Positions 53,192 through 62,871 of a DNA stretch of 64,000 nt are shown here, piece after piece. Below the pieces are notes generated by a model. That model did not search any database and was not told where the DNA came from. It was given only the letters and a program-made list of their open reading frames with translations. Origin of the DNA: an uncultured Duncaniella sp. (GTDB lineage: Bacteria; Bacteroidota; Bacteroidia; Bacteroidales; Muribaculaceae); assembly GCA_910577255.1 (NCBI GenBank), contig CAJTMH010000005.1:124001-188000 (forward strand), given 5' to 3'. Made by a program: the position numbers and the translations under genes. Position 1 is the stretch's first letter. Each line of letters starts with the position of its first letter.

Positions 53192-56100
53192 ATTTCTACA
53201 AAATGCTTGCATTGGTGAGCGTATGCTTGCTGAATTTCCCGGCGTCGGCCAATGATGATTGGGAAAATCCTGAAGTCTTTGCCATTGGACGTGAAGAGCC
53301 ACGGGCGACTGCGTTTCCCTATCCTTCGGCAAAAGATGCTTTGGGTGGGAAGCATGAGGAGTCGCCATATTTTCTGAATCTTAACGGCAAGTGGGCTTTT
53401 AAATTCTCGCCCAAACCCGCGTTGCGTCCCGCTGACTTCTATCAGTCGGGGGCCGACACTTCCGATTGGGATTCAATTCCCGTTCCATCCAACTGGGAGA
53501 TGCTTGGCTACGGGACGCCCATCTATACGAATGTGGAATATCCCTTCCCGAAGAATCCCCCCTATATCCCGCACGATGATAATCCTGTGGGGAGCTACAA
53601 ACGCAGTTTCGACTTGCCGTCAGCGTGGAAGGGACGTCGGGTTTATCTGCATTTCGACGGTTCGACCGCGGGAATGAACGTGTGGGTGAACGGTAAGAAG
53701 GCCGGATATGTGCAGAGCACAAAGAATCCTGCGGAATTTGACATCACTAACTTCGTCACTCCGGGGAAAAACGAGATTGCCTGCGAGGTCTATCGCTGGA
53801 CTGACGGATCGTATCTTGAAGATCAGGATTTCTGGAGGCTGTCGGGCCTCGACAGAGACGTCTATCTCTACTCGACGGACGACATCCGCATAGCCGATTT
53901 TTTTGTTTCGGCCAGATTGGACAAGAATTACCGTCACGGGGAGCTCGGCGTGAATGTGAAACTGAGGAATTATTCTCCCCGCCCGGAATCGGTCAGGCTT
54001 TCTTGTGATCTTTATCAAGATAGCCGACTGATATGGCAAGGTGGGAAGCAGGTCAAGACTGAGGCCGCAGCCTCAACAGACGTTGACCTGTCGGCAATGA
54101 TCAAGAACGTCGCCAAGTGGAGTGGCGAAACACCAAACCTCTATACCCTCGTCATCACCCTGACCGATCGCAGCGGGAAAGTCATCGAGTCAACCTCGAC
54201 CCGCATAGGCTTTCGTAATGTCGAAATCAAAAACGGCCAGCTCTGCGTCAATGGCAAGCCACTGGAGGTGCATGGTGTGAATCTTCACGAGCATCATCAG
54301 ACAAAAGGCCATGTGGTGGACCGCGAGACCATGCTCGACGACATCCGCACGATGAAACGTCACAACATAAACGCCGTGCGCACAAGCCACTATCCCCAAT
54401 CACCGCTATGGTACGACCTATGTGACGAATATGGTATCTATCTCGTGAATGAGGCCAATATCGAAGCCCACGGAATGGGATCGGCACCGTGGGACGACAT
54501 CGACCCGCTGACCCATCCGGCAAAGAGGCCGGAATGGAAGGAGGCTATCCTCGACAGGGAGCGGCTTCTGGTCGAACGCGACAAGAATCATCCGAGTGTC
54601 ATCGTTTGGTCGCTCGGAAACGAGTGTGGCAACGGCGAGAATTTCCATGCTGCCTACGATTGGATAAAGAACCGTGACAAGTCGCGCCCCGTGCAGTTTG
54701 AGCAGGCCGGCGAAGACAGGAATACCGACATTGTGTGTCCGATGTATCCGGGTATGTGGCAGATGGAGGAATATGCCCGCCGCGACAATCCGGCAAGACC
54801 GTTCATAATGTGTGAATATGCCCATGCGATGGGTAACTCCACCGGTAATTTCCAGGAATATTTTGACATAATCCGTTCATCCAAGCAGATGCAGGGCGGA
54901 TTTATATGGGACTGGGTTGACCAGGGATTACTGACAAAGGATGAGAACGGGAAGCCATATTGGGCCTACGGTGGTGACTTCGGAGCCGAAAATTATCCTC
55001 ATCAAGAAAATTTCTGTCTGAACGGTCTCGTCCAGCCCGACCGCACTCCCCATCCCGGCCTTGCAGAAGTGAAAAAGGTTTATCAAGACATCCGCTTCTC
55101 ACCCTCCGACCTTGCAAAAGGCGAGATAATGGTGGAGAATCATTTCCATACCCGCAATCTGAATGAGTATGCGTTTAGATGGCAACTTCTGAAGGATGGC
55201 TGCATCGCGGACTCAGGCGACATCCGTGTGGAGCTTCCGGCCGGGGAAAGCAAACCTGTCCGGATTCCGATCAAGAATATGGATGAAAACGGCGAATATT
55301 ATCTGTCGATCTACGCTTATACGCTCCATGGCGATGACATTATTCCGGCCGGCCATGAGGTGGCGCGTGAAGAGTTTGCCCTTAGCGCAAATGCAGAGAA
55401 ACAGCTGTTCGCTCTGGGAGGAAAACCGGTGGTGACTAAAGACGGGAGACGTTGGAAAATCATGTGCAATAATGTCATCGTCGAGTTTGACTCCGTGTCA
55501 GGCGAACTTGTCAATTATACAGCAAATGGTCGGCGACTTCTGCTGAGCGGCCCTCAGCCATCATTCTGGAGAGCTCCGACAGACAATGACTGGGGAACCG
55601 GAGCACAGCGTCGGCTCAATGTCTGGCGATATGCTGCCGAGAACCGTCGGGTGAAACACGTCAATCTCTCAGACTCCGCCGGATGTCCAGTAGTCACAGC
55701 GGCGTTCCGTCTTCCTGATGTGGCCTCGGAGTACATCGTGAGATATTGCATCAACGGAAGCGGAGGGATCCTCGTAAACGTGGACTGGAAAGCCGACAGC
55801 GATGAGCTTCCCGAACTGCCGAAATTCGGCATAAGAATGACACTCCCATCGGCCTACGACAATTTCACTTGGTATGGCCGCGGGCCTCTTGAGAATTATT
55901 CCGACCGCAACACCGCCTCATTCATGGGGACATGGACCGGGAGGGTCGCGGATCAATACTATCCCTATATCCGACCGCAGGAATCGGGCAATAAAACCGA
56001 TGTAAGGTGGGCCATGCTGACAGATGGTGCCGGATATGGGCTCAAAGTCACCGGCTGCAAGCCGTTGAACGTCAGTGCGCTTGACGTGCTGCCTGAAGAT

Positions 56101-56295
56101 CTTGATCCGGGAATGAAAAAACATCAGATGCACAATTCCGACGTGCGCCACCATGCGGACAGAGTATTTTTCAATATCGATCTTGTGCAGAGAGGTCTCG
56201 GCGGCGACAACAGCTGGGGCGCACAACCACACGATCAATACCGGATATTTGACAAGCAGCTGTCATATTCATTTATCATAAGCCCGGTATATTGA
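53188..56295 (+). CDS. GH2 beta-galactosidase-like enzyme
   Basis: A 1035-residue periplasmic GH2 enzyme of the LacZ layout: signal peptide (MNFYKMLALVSVCLLNFPAS), sugar-binding jelly roll, Ig-like domain, TIM barrel, second Ig-like domain and the C-terminal beta-sandwich (Bgal_small_N). Catalytic residues are E479 (LGNECGNG, acid/base) and E543 (MCEYAHAMGNS, nucleophile). The ATG at 53188 overlaps the lyase stop as ATGA, so the two are coupled. The gene looks clearly richer in G and C than the lyase gene before it, which hints at a separate origin. Beta-galactosidase is most likely; other GH2 specificities are possible. Confidence 0.93.
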   Translation: MNFYKMLALVSVCLLNFPASANDDWENPEVFAIGREEPRATAFPYPSAKDALGGKHEESPYFLNLNGKWAFKFSPKPALRPADFYQSGADTSDWDSIPVPSNWEMLGYGTPIYTNVEYPFPKNPPYIPHDDNPVGSYKRSFDLPSAWKGRRVYLHFDGSTAGMNVWVNGKKAGYVQSTKNPAEFDITNFVTPGKNEIACEVYRWTDGSYLEDQDFWRLSGLDRDVYLYSTDDIRIADFFVSARLDKNYRHGELGVNVKLRNYSPRPESVRLSCDLYQDSRLIWQGGKQVKTEAAASTDVDLSAMIKNVAKWSGETPNLYTLVITLTDRSGKVIESTSTRIGFRNVEIKNGQLCVNGKPLEVHGVNLHEHHQTKGHVVDRETMLDDIRTMKRHNINAVRTSHYPQSPLWYDLCDEYGIYLVNEANIEAHGMGSAPWDDIDPLTHPAKRPEWKEAILDRERLLVERDKNHPSVIVWSLGNECGNGENFHAAYDWIKNRDKSRPVQFEQAGEDRNTDIVCPMYPGMWQMEEYARRDNPARPFIMCEYAHAMGNSTGNFQEYFDIIRSSKQMQGGFIWDWVDQGLLTKDENGKPYWAYGGDFGAENYPHQENFCLNGLVQPDRTPHPGLAEVKKVYQDIRFSPSDLAKGEIMVENHFHTRNLNEYAFRWQLLKDGCIADSGDIRVELPAGESKPVRIPIKNMDENGEYYLSIYAYTLHGDDIIPAGHEVAREEFALSANAEKQLFALGGKPVVTKDGRRWKIMCNNVIVEFDSVSGELVNYTANGRRLLLSGPQPSFWRAPTDNDWGTGAQRRLNVWRYAAENRRVKHVNLSDSAGCPVVTAAFRLPDVASEYIVRYCINGSGGILVNVDWKADSDELPELPKFGIRMTLPSAYDNFTWYGRGPLENYSDRNTASFMGTWTGRVADQYYPYIRPQESGNKTDVRWAMLTDGAGYGLKVTGCKPLNVSALDVLPEDLDPGMKKHQMHNSDVRHHADRVFFNIDLVQRGLGGDNSWGAQPHDQYRIFDKQLSYSFIISPVY

Positions 56296-56325
56296 TGACC
56301 TCATAATCACACGTGGGCGAAAAAT

Positions 56326-56377
56326 CATAAACAAGAGGGTATCTAATGAAGCTTCATTAGATACCCTCTTGTTTATG
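56326..56377. terminator. 52-bp perfect palindrome at the PUL-ICE junction
   Basis: Two 26-base arms are perfectly complementary with no loop (centre AAGCTT). It lies between the convergent GH2 and methylase-helicase genes and includes the TAA stop of the latter (56373-56375). As RNA it forms a long hairpin in both directions; as DNA it could extrude a cruciform. Confidence 0.85.
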
Positions 56378-59300
56378 TCCCGAATGATCGGAATGACGGC
56401 CTGATTGGTACAACTGGCGGTCGATAAATCTCTACTGGTTCTGCCACCATTGACTTTTTATTGTCGGCAGATTGGGATTGTGGCGATGGATTGACCTCGA
56501 TGACTTTGGCGGATTGCTGTTGTTGGGTATCAGGCTTGACTTCCTCTCCGTCCTTTTCGTCATGTTTGGGTGCTAACTCCGCTGCGATCTTTCGGTCAAG
56601 GGCGGCGAGTTCGGATTTGAGTTGCTTCAACTCGTCCTCCTTGCCCCATGTCTTTGCCATGATGCCTTCGAGGATTGGAACGTCGGCTTTCAGCTTGGCG
56701 GTGCGTTCCTCGTACTGGGCGATTATGCCGGGGATTTTCTCCAGAGCATTGACGAAGTTCATGCAGGCGGCGTGAGTATCGCTCATGGCGATATAGCCGT
56801 TGTTGTATTTATACTTGTAGTTGCCTTCGACAACAAAGCGGTTTTGCACCTTTTCAACCCCGTCAGCCAATACTCTTTCGGAGATAATGCTGATCGGGAA
56901 GCCGTAAACCTCGCCGATACGCTGATACAGACCGTGGGTGTCCGTGCGCTGTGCCAGCCCTTGCAGATGGATACCCATGTTCTTTTCATCGGAAAGGTTG
57001 CAGGTGTCAATCGTCAGGTTGTTGATTGGGTTGCCTTCCTTGTCACGTTGCACAACCTTGTCGTAACGCTCCCAGTCGGCTTTCATGCGCTCAATCGCCG
57101 CCTCGTTGTTGGCGATGTCATGGGTAATGGTATGGAGCTTGAACTCACTGTCGCCGCGACCTTTGTTAAACGACTTTCGTTCACTCTCCAACGCCGCTAT
57201 ACGCTTTTCAAGTTTTGCCTTGTCGAGCAGGTCGGTATTGCCGGAGAGGATAGCCATGTACTCTGAGAAGTTCATGCCATTCTTCTCGTCCATAGAACCC
57301 TCGTCGATTGTTCGCGCTCCCAAAGCTCCGCTTTTGAGCTGGGCGATGAAAGTAGCCTTGCAGTGAAGAAGATTGAACTTGTAGGAGTCAAGCGACTTTT
57401 CAACCGCATAGATAATCACATCAACCTTATTGTCAGCGTATAACTTGGCGATTTCATTACCGGCTCGAATGGCTCTGCCATCGCGTTGCGTGAGGTCTGA
57501 CGGTCGCCACGGCGTGTCCAAATGATGGATTGCAACGGCTCTTTTCTGGGCGTTTACGCCAGTCCCTAACATCGAAGTTGAGCCAAAAAGCACACGCACA
57601 TCACCGTCGTTCATAGCCTGAATGACAGCCTTGCGTGACCGTTCAGTCTTGCACTCCTGTATAAACCGTATCTCATGCGCCGGAATACCGTAGTCCTCAA
57701 TCAGCTTTCGCTTAATCTCGGAATAGACATTCCATTCGCCGGGCTTATAAGTGCCGAGGTCACTGAAAACAAACTGTGTCCCACGTTGAGCGTCATACTT
57801 GTGATAGTATTCGGCAATCATCTTGGCGCAGTGCGAAGCCTTGTTGTCCGGATCATCTTCATACGTCGGAGAAATCATGCGCATATCCAGTGCCATCTTA
57901 CGGGCATAGTCCGTGGCGATGAGCATCTTCGCCTTTTCCTCCGTTTCCGATAACGGTTCACGACCCAATATAGTGGCATCGCCGCTCTTTGCAAACTCCA
58001 TCAGCTTCTGGATAAATTCCTCCTGTTGGGGTGTCGGCGGGATATTGTGCAGTATCTCGTTCTTTGCCGGACGGTCAACACCAACATCTTCAGCGGTCTT
58101 ATAGTCCGTTATCTCATTGTAGAAAGCCGCAAGTTCCGGCACCTTGATGAAGTAGCGGAAACGCTCCTTTGCCACGATACTGTTCGTTACGTTAAACTCA
58201 TAGTCGGTGGTTTTCTTTGCGAATATCGCCGCCCATGCGTCAAAACACCGGATGTCCTGTCTTTCAAGTTCTTTCGGACGCAGATACTTGAACAATAAAT
58301 ACAACTCTGTGAGGGAGTTGGAGATTGTAGTACCCGACAAGAATGTCGCGCCGAGGTCTTTGCCTGTCCGTTCCTGAATGGTGCGTATGGCATAGAGAAG
58401 ATTGAGCGCACGTTGGGAGCCTTCCGAATTTCCGAGTCCGGCTACACGGTCGTGGCGGGTGTTGAACATCAGATTTTTGAACTGGTGGCTCTCGTCCACG
58501 AAAATATGGTCTATGCCCATCTGCCGGAAATCAACGATGCTGTCCTTGTTCTGCTCCATCTGGTACTGGAGCGTTTCAAGTTTGGCGGTCAGGTTCTCCT
58601 TCCGCTTGATAAGCCCTTTGAGCATACCGCGTGAAACGTCCTTGCCCTGCTGCTTGACAACTTCGAGGTTTTCCTCCACCGTGTCAAGTTCAGCCTGAAG
58701 TATCTCCTGCTGAATTTCCGGCGACTGAGGGATTTTGCCGAACTGGTCGTGCGACATTATCACGCAGTCATAGTCATTGTTCTTTATCTGATTGAAGAAA
58801 TTGACACGGTTCTTCGCCTCAAAACTCTTGGCATCGGCGAACAGGATACGGGCGTTTGGATAAGCTGCCTGATAGGTCATGGCGATGTCAGCAACATTGG
58901 CTTTCAGTCCGATAATCATCGGCTTGTGAGCTAACCCCAAACGCTTCATTTCATGCGCTGCTATGCACATTATCAGCGTCTTACCGGTACCGACCTCGTG
59001 ATCGCATATCCCGCCGCCGTTCTGCTTGAGCATCCAAACGCAGTCCTTCTGCGACTGGTATATTGACTTGACATTGCAACGCTTGCCCAACAGCTTCATG
59101 TTGATGTCGGGGAATGTCTGGTGTGACCCGTCATAATGCGGACGCACGAAACAGTTGAACTTGCGGTTATACATATCCACAAGCTGCTCCTTGAACTCCG
59201 GCGACTGAGCCTCCAGCCATTCGGTAAAGCCGTTGCGGATCTCATCAATCTTGGTGTTGGCGAGTTGTATAGCCTCGGCATCAGGCACTTTTATGTCGTG

Positions 59301-62300
59301 TCCGTTCTCATCCTGACCGATACACTTCTTGATTTCCGGCACAGTGTTGTGCAGGGCGTGTTTCAACAAGTTCATGCCGTCATAGGTACGATAGTGTCCA
59401 CGGACGCAATACTCCTCCCATATCTTCATATTCTTATGTCGGGCATCAACTGAATACTCGTCCATAGACGGTGCATATACGATTTTTACCTCAGTACCGT
59501 AGAGGTTGCTCATGTAAGCAGAGTATATGCCTGTCGGTATCCATCTCTCGCCGAAGTTGAAATCAAGTTCGTCAAAGGTAATGCGGCGCGGTGTCGCTTC
59601 CTCCAACGCTTTCAGTGACTCTTTCGACAAGGCGATGAACGGCTCGACGCCGTCATAGCCGGGAAAATCCTTGATGCGTTCCTCCTCGCGGTCAATCCAC
59701 GCCTTGACTTCCTCGGCTTTCTGCACCACGTTTCCTGCGATGAAGCGGTCGGCAATCTCATAGTTCGCAACCAACGGATTGTAGAAGATGTGTCCGGCGA
59801 GGCTGTCAATCATCGCATCCTGCTCCATATCGACAAGGCTGCCCATATATTCGAGGTTTACCTCTCCATATTTATTGAGCGACGCCGATAACGCCTCCAT
59901 AGGGGTGTCAACCGATGTAACCTCCTCAACGGCGAAGACTACCGGGTGGTCGAATATATCAGCCTTGACAAAATGCCCGTTCTCGCCACGCTCCAACGCA
60001 AGTGCGTCACGGCCGTTGGCGTCCATAAGGATAAACTTGGCGTTCTGCTTTTCATTGAGGTTGCCGTATCTGTCCACAAACTCATCATAATACTCGTTGA
60101 GGTGTTCACGCATATCAATATTTTCCTCATGCGTTTCAGCCTCATAGTGATAGAGCTGCTGATAAGTTTCCGACAGGGTAATATAGAGCATGGCGCGTTT
60201 CTCCTGCTCCGGTTTGATTGGGAGCGGAGTGAATATCGCACCATTCTTGCGAACCTCCGAAAGAAAGCCGACCTGACCGCTGTCCACGACCATTGAGCCG
60301 TTCTGGTGGAAATGCTGAATATCCTCGGAAAACTTGCGGGGCGACATATCACGCTCGACGGGGGCAGGGGTCGCAGCCTTAGCCACTCTTGGCTGTGGAA
60401 CAAAATAGCCCTCTGTCTTTTCAATGATTGTGCCGTTCTCCGTGATTATCTCTTTCTTGGTAGCTTCCGCCGCCTGTCGCTCAGCTTCCATTTCCCCCAT
60501 CTGACGATGGGCGATGCTCATCATCGTTTCATAGAAGCCGTTGATTGGTGGATTGTCCTCCCAGTTCAGAGAGCCGTAAAATTCCAACTCTTTCTGAGAT
60601 AGAGGACGAAATTTCTTTACCTGCTCATCGGAAATCTGTATTTTGGCAGTAGGCTTCGGCTTATCTTCCTCGGTCTTTGGCTGTCGTGGCTGACGCTTCG
60701 GTTTCTGCAACGGCTCTAACTCTCCGAAAAGATTATAGGCGAACAGACGCGGATCGGGATTGTCGTTATAGTCGGGCCCACCGTCGGTTTCAATCTCCTT
60801 CACAGGTTCAACAGGCGCGGGAGCGGGCTTCGGCTCAACCGTCTGTGGCGGCGTTATTATCTCCGTAGGCTTGTATTCTTCCTTTTGTTTCTGCTTCGGA
60901 TCTTCAAGCTGTTCGCAGATAGCCACACGTTGCCCGGCCCTTACGAGTTTTGGAAGATAGGTGTCGAGGGCATGATGTGGAAAACCTGCAAGTTCGATGC
61001 TCCCGGCTTTGCCGTTGCGTCGTCGGGTCAGGGTTATTTTCAGTATCTCCGACGCTTTCACGGCATCTTCGCCCATCATTTCATAGAAGTCGCCCACACG
61101 GAATATCAATATCGCGTCCGGGTGTTTCTTTTTCATCTCCCTGTATTGCGTCATTAACGGAGTTTCAGCGACTTTTGCAACTTTGGGCGTGGGCGCAGGT
61201 GTCGGTGTTACGGGGTCTGGCGTGGGAGGCTTTATGCCTTGGTTATTATACAATTCAAGGTTCAGACGCAGACGCAAAGAATCTTCCAAAGCATCGCGCA
61301 AATCTCTTGCTATACCATAGACGCCGCCCTCATGTTTGTAGATGATAGCCGGTTTGCCGTATGGGTCAGTGCCAATTTTTGCCTCGGTGCAGATGATATT
61401 CTGCGGATATGCCGCAAAATATTTGTTGGTCGGTGCTTTTGTATCACGGTCAATGATTGACTGGATGAAAAATTCCTCGTCAGCCGACAACGCTTTCTTA
61501 CCAGTATGCTTTTGCAGGATAATCAAGTCAGAGCCTGTATCCGTTCCGGCGTTATCGGAGAAAGTGTTGTTTGGCAATCGTACCGCTCCCACAAGGTCAG
61601 AGCGTTTCATCAACTCTATGCGCACAAAGGGGCTGGCGGCGTTCATCACACCCTGCGATGTGATAAAAGCCACAATGCCACCCTCATGCACAGAGTCCAG
61701 TGCTTTGAGAAAGAAATAATTGTGGATCGCCTTTGTTGACTGACGGTAGGCAATCTCCTTGCTTGTGGCATATCGAGGGTCGGCGACCGCGAAGTCACCG
61801 AATGGAATATTGGACGCAACCACATCAAAATAGCCCTCAAAATCAGGGTCAATCCGCTCAAAACCTTTTATCTCGGTGGATACAGACGGATGCAGGGCAG
61901 ATAGAATCTTACCTGTAAGCAAATCTTTCTCAAAAGCGAGTGCTTCCGTTCCCGGATAGTTCTCCAATTTGAGAAAAGAGTCGATGAAAGCACCTTGCCC
62001 GGCAGATGGTTCAAGGAACTTTTTAATCTTCACACCTCTTTCACGCAATGAAGTGGCAAGCGCATCAATGATAGGCGCAGGAGTATAGAAAGCCGTAAGC
62101 ACGGACGCTTTCAGAGAGTCCATGTATGCGGCAAACTCCCGGTCGTCCTTTGAATAGTCGTGGATAAGGCGGCGCAGTTCAACCGTCGGAGCAAACAGCT
62201 CAATGTCGCTCTTACTCCACTTGGCAGCATCTGCAAGTTCGTTGGCATCCTGCAAGATACATTTCAGCCCACCGAACCCGGCATACTTGCCCAGCACCTC

Positions 62301-62402
62301 CCGCTCATCAGCGGTAGGCGGTCGCTTCTCAACGCCGAGGCGAAAGGCAGTGCGTATCGCCTCAATGTTGTCACGCATGGTCTGTAACTTATTATAGGCC
62401 AT
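56373..62402 (-). CDS. Giant methylase-MutS-like-helicase protein of the ICE
   Basis: A 2009-residue cytoplasmic protein. Residues about 1-380 are an N6-adenine-methyltransferase-like domain (LEPSAGQGAFIDSF near 135, SNIPFGD near 200 at the NPPF position). Residues about 412-505 match the mismatch-binding N-domain of MutS (DAILIFRVGDFYEMMGEDAV). A long middle region follows. Then an SNF2/superfamily 2 helicase has Walker A (EVGTGKT near 1137), DESH (near 1303) and the C-lobe GTGVNAQKRA with QRDGRAIRAGNE. The tail is Gln/Pro-rich. Similar proteins are frequent in Bacteroidales conjugative elements. A protective role on incoming DNA, like phage P1 DarB, is inference. Confidence 0.88.
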   Translation of the reverse strand: MAYNKLQTMRDNIEAIRTAFRLGVEKRPPTADEREVLGKYAGFGGLKCILQDANELADAAKWSKSDIELFAPTVELRRLIHDYSKDDREFAAYMDSLKASVLTAFYTPAPIIDALATSLRERGVKIKKFLEPSAGQGAFIDSFLKLENYPGTEALAFEKDLLTGKILSALHPSVSTEIKGFERIDPDFEGYFDVVASNIPFGDFAVADPRYATSKEIAYRQSTKAIHNYFFLKALDSVHEGGIVAFITSQGVMNAASPFVRIELMKRSDLVGAVRLPNNTFSDNAGTDTGSDLIILQKHTGKKALSADEEFFIQSIIDRDTKAPTNKYFAAYPQNIICTEAKIGTDPYGKPAIIYKHEGGVYGIARDLRDALEDSLRLRLNLELYNNQGIKPPTPDPVTPTPAPTPKVAKVAETPLMTQYREMKKKHPDAILIFRVGDFYEMMGEDAVKASEILKITLTRRRNGKAGSIELAGFPHHALDTYLPKLVRAGQRVAICEQLEDPKQKQKEEYKPTEIITPPQTVEPKPAPAPVEPVKEIETDGGPDYNDNPDPRLFAYNLFGELEPLQKPKRQPRQPKTEEDKPKPTAKIQISDEQVKKFRPLSQKELEFYGSLNWEDNPPINGFYETMMSIAHRQMGEMEAERQAAEATKKEIITENGTIIEKTEGYFVPQPRVAKAATPAPVERDMSPRKFSEDIQHFHQNGSMVVDSGQVGFLSEVRKNGAIFTPLPIKPEQEKRAMLYITLSETYQQLYHYEAETHEENIDMREHLNEYYDEFVDRYGNLNEKQNAKFILMDANGRDALALERGENGHFVKADIFDHPVVFAVEEVTSVDTPMEALSASLNKYGEVNLEYMGSLVDMEQDAMIDSLAGHIFYNPLVANYEIADRFIAGNVVQKAEEVKAWIDREEERIKDFPGYDGVEPFIALSKESLKALEEATPRRITFDELDFNFGERWIPTGIYSAYMSNLYGTEVKIVYAPSMDEYSVDARHKNMKIWEEYCVRGHYRTYDGMNLLKHALHNTVPEIKKCIGQDENGHDIKVPDAEAIQLANTKIDEIRNGFTEWLEAQSPEFKEQLVDMYNRKFNCFVRPHYDGSHQTFPDINMKLLGKRCNVKSIYQSQKDCVWMLKQNGGGICDHEVGTGKTLIMCIAAHEMKRLGLAHKPMIIGLKANVADIAMTYQAAYPNARILFADAKSFEAKNRVNFFNQIKNNDYDCVIMSHDQFGKIPQSPEIQQEILQAELDTVEENLEVVKQQGKDVSRGMLKGLIKRKENLTAKLETLQYQMEQNKDSIVDFRQMGIDHIFVDESHQFKNLMFNTRHDRVAGLGNSEGSQRALNLLYAIRTIQERTGKDLGATFLSGTTISNSLTELYLLFKYLRPKELERQDIRCFDAWAAIFAKKTTDYEFNVTNSIVAKERFRYFIKVPELAAFYNEITDYKTAEDVGVDRPAKNEILHNIPPTPQQEEFIQKLMEFAKSGDATILGREPLSETEEKAKMLIATDYARKMALDMRMISPTYEDDPDNKASHCAKMIAEYYHKYDAQRGTQFVFSDLGTYKPGEWNVYSEIKRKLIEDYGIPAHEIRFIQECKTERSRKAVIQAMNDGDVRVLFGSTSMLGTGVNAQKRAVAIHHLDTPWRPSDLTQRDGRAIRAGNEIAKLYADNKVDVIIYAVEKSLDSYKFNLLHCKATFIAQLKSGALGARTIDEGSMDEKNGMNFSEYMAILSGNTDLLDKAKLEKRIAALESERKSFNKGRGDSEFKLHTITHDIANNEAAIERMKADWERYDKVVQRDKEGNPINNLTIDTCNLSDEKNMGIHLQGLAQRTDTHGLYQRIGEVYGFPISIISERVLADGVEKVQNRFVVEGNYKYKYNNGYIAMSDTHAACMNFVNALEKIPGIIAQYEERTAKLKADVPILEGIMAKTWGKEDELKQLKSELAALDRKIAAELAPKHDEKDGEEVKPDTQQQQSAKVIEVNPSPQSQSADNKKSMVAEPVEIYRPPVVPIRPSFRSFGT

Positions 62403-62844
62403 TGTCGGAAAGATAAATTACGATTTTGCCTACAATCTCATTCTCCATAATGGAGAGGTCGAGCGGATCAAGACCGATTGCCATACGGTCAAGGCCGTCA
62501 AAGAGGTCGGGAATATCGGTCATTACCTGATTTGTCCAGTATTCCACCGCTTCAGTGCTGTCGAGGTCAATAGTGTCGCCGAAGTTTTCAAGTATCAACT
62601 CGGATACGATGTTGTACTCCGACTCTCCGATGTTTGTGAACAGGACTCTTATCGCTTCTTCCTCAGCCATAGTGACTGTTGCACCGTTCCGGCGTGCTTC
62701 CTCGAAGGCATCCAATGCCGCGATTGAGTTTGCTTGTAACTGGGGGTGGTCGTTATCGACCTCGTACTTGTTGCTTCTGAGGCACTGCAACAGGTACAGA
62801 TAGTAGTAATTGAAGTCGTATAGACCTCGGTTGATTTCTAACAT
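62392..62844 (-). CDS. DUF1896-like protein
   Basis: A 150-residue acidic, helical protein. It resembles the DUF1896 family found next to large methylase-helicase genes in Bacteroidales mobile elements: a short N-domain, then DAFEEARRNGATVTMAEEEA, then an end of the form GKIVIYLSDNGL. No catalytic residue is evident. It overlaps the helicase start by 11 bases. Its own start is preceded by leader motif copy 4. A partner or inhibitor of the helicase protein is plausible but unproven. Confidence 0.7.
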   Translation of the reverse strand: MLEINRGLYDFNYYYLYLLQCLRSNKYEVDNDHPQLQANSIAALDAFEEARRNGATVTMAEEEAIRVLFTNIGESEYNIVSELILENFGDTIDLDSTEAVEYWTNQVMTDIPDLFDGLDRMAIGLDPLDLSIMENEIVGKIVIYLSDNGL

Positions 62845-62848
62845 GATT

Positions 62849-62870
62849 GTGGATAAATTTAGTGGTGGTG
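62849..62870 (-). promoter_or_regulatory. Leader motif copy 4
   Basis: Minus-strand CACCACCACTAAATTTATCC lies a few bases before the ATG at 62844. It is closest in sequence to the orphan copy at 27228-27258. No hairpin precedes it; the TraG stop lies directly upstream. Confidence 0.5.
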
Positions 62871-62871
62871 A

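Noticed and set aside
48522..56295. Calling the locus an ulvan PUL
   Set aside because: The lyase-like propeller and GH105 fit, but there is no sulfatase or rhamnosidase, and GH5_4 is not expected for ulvan.
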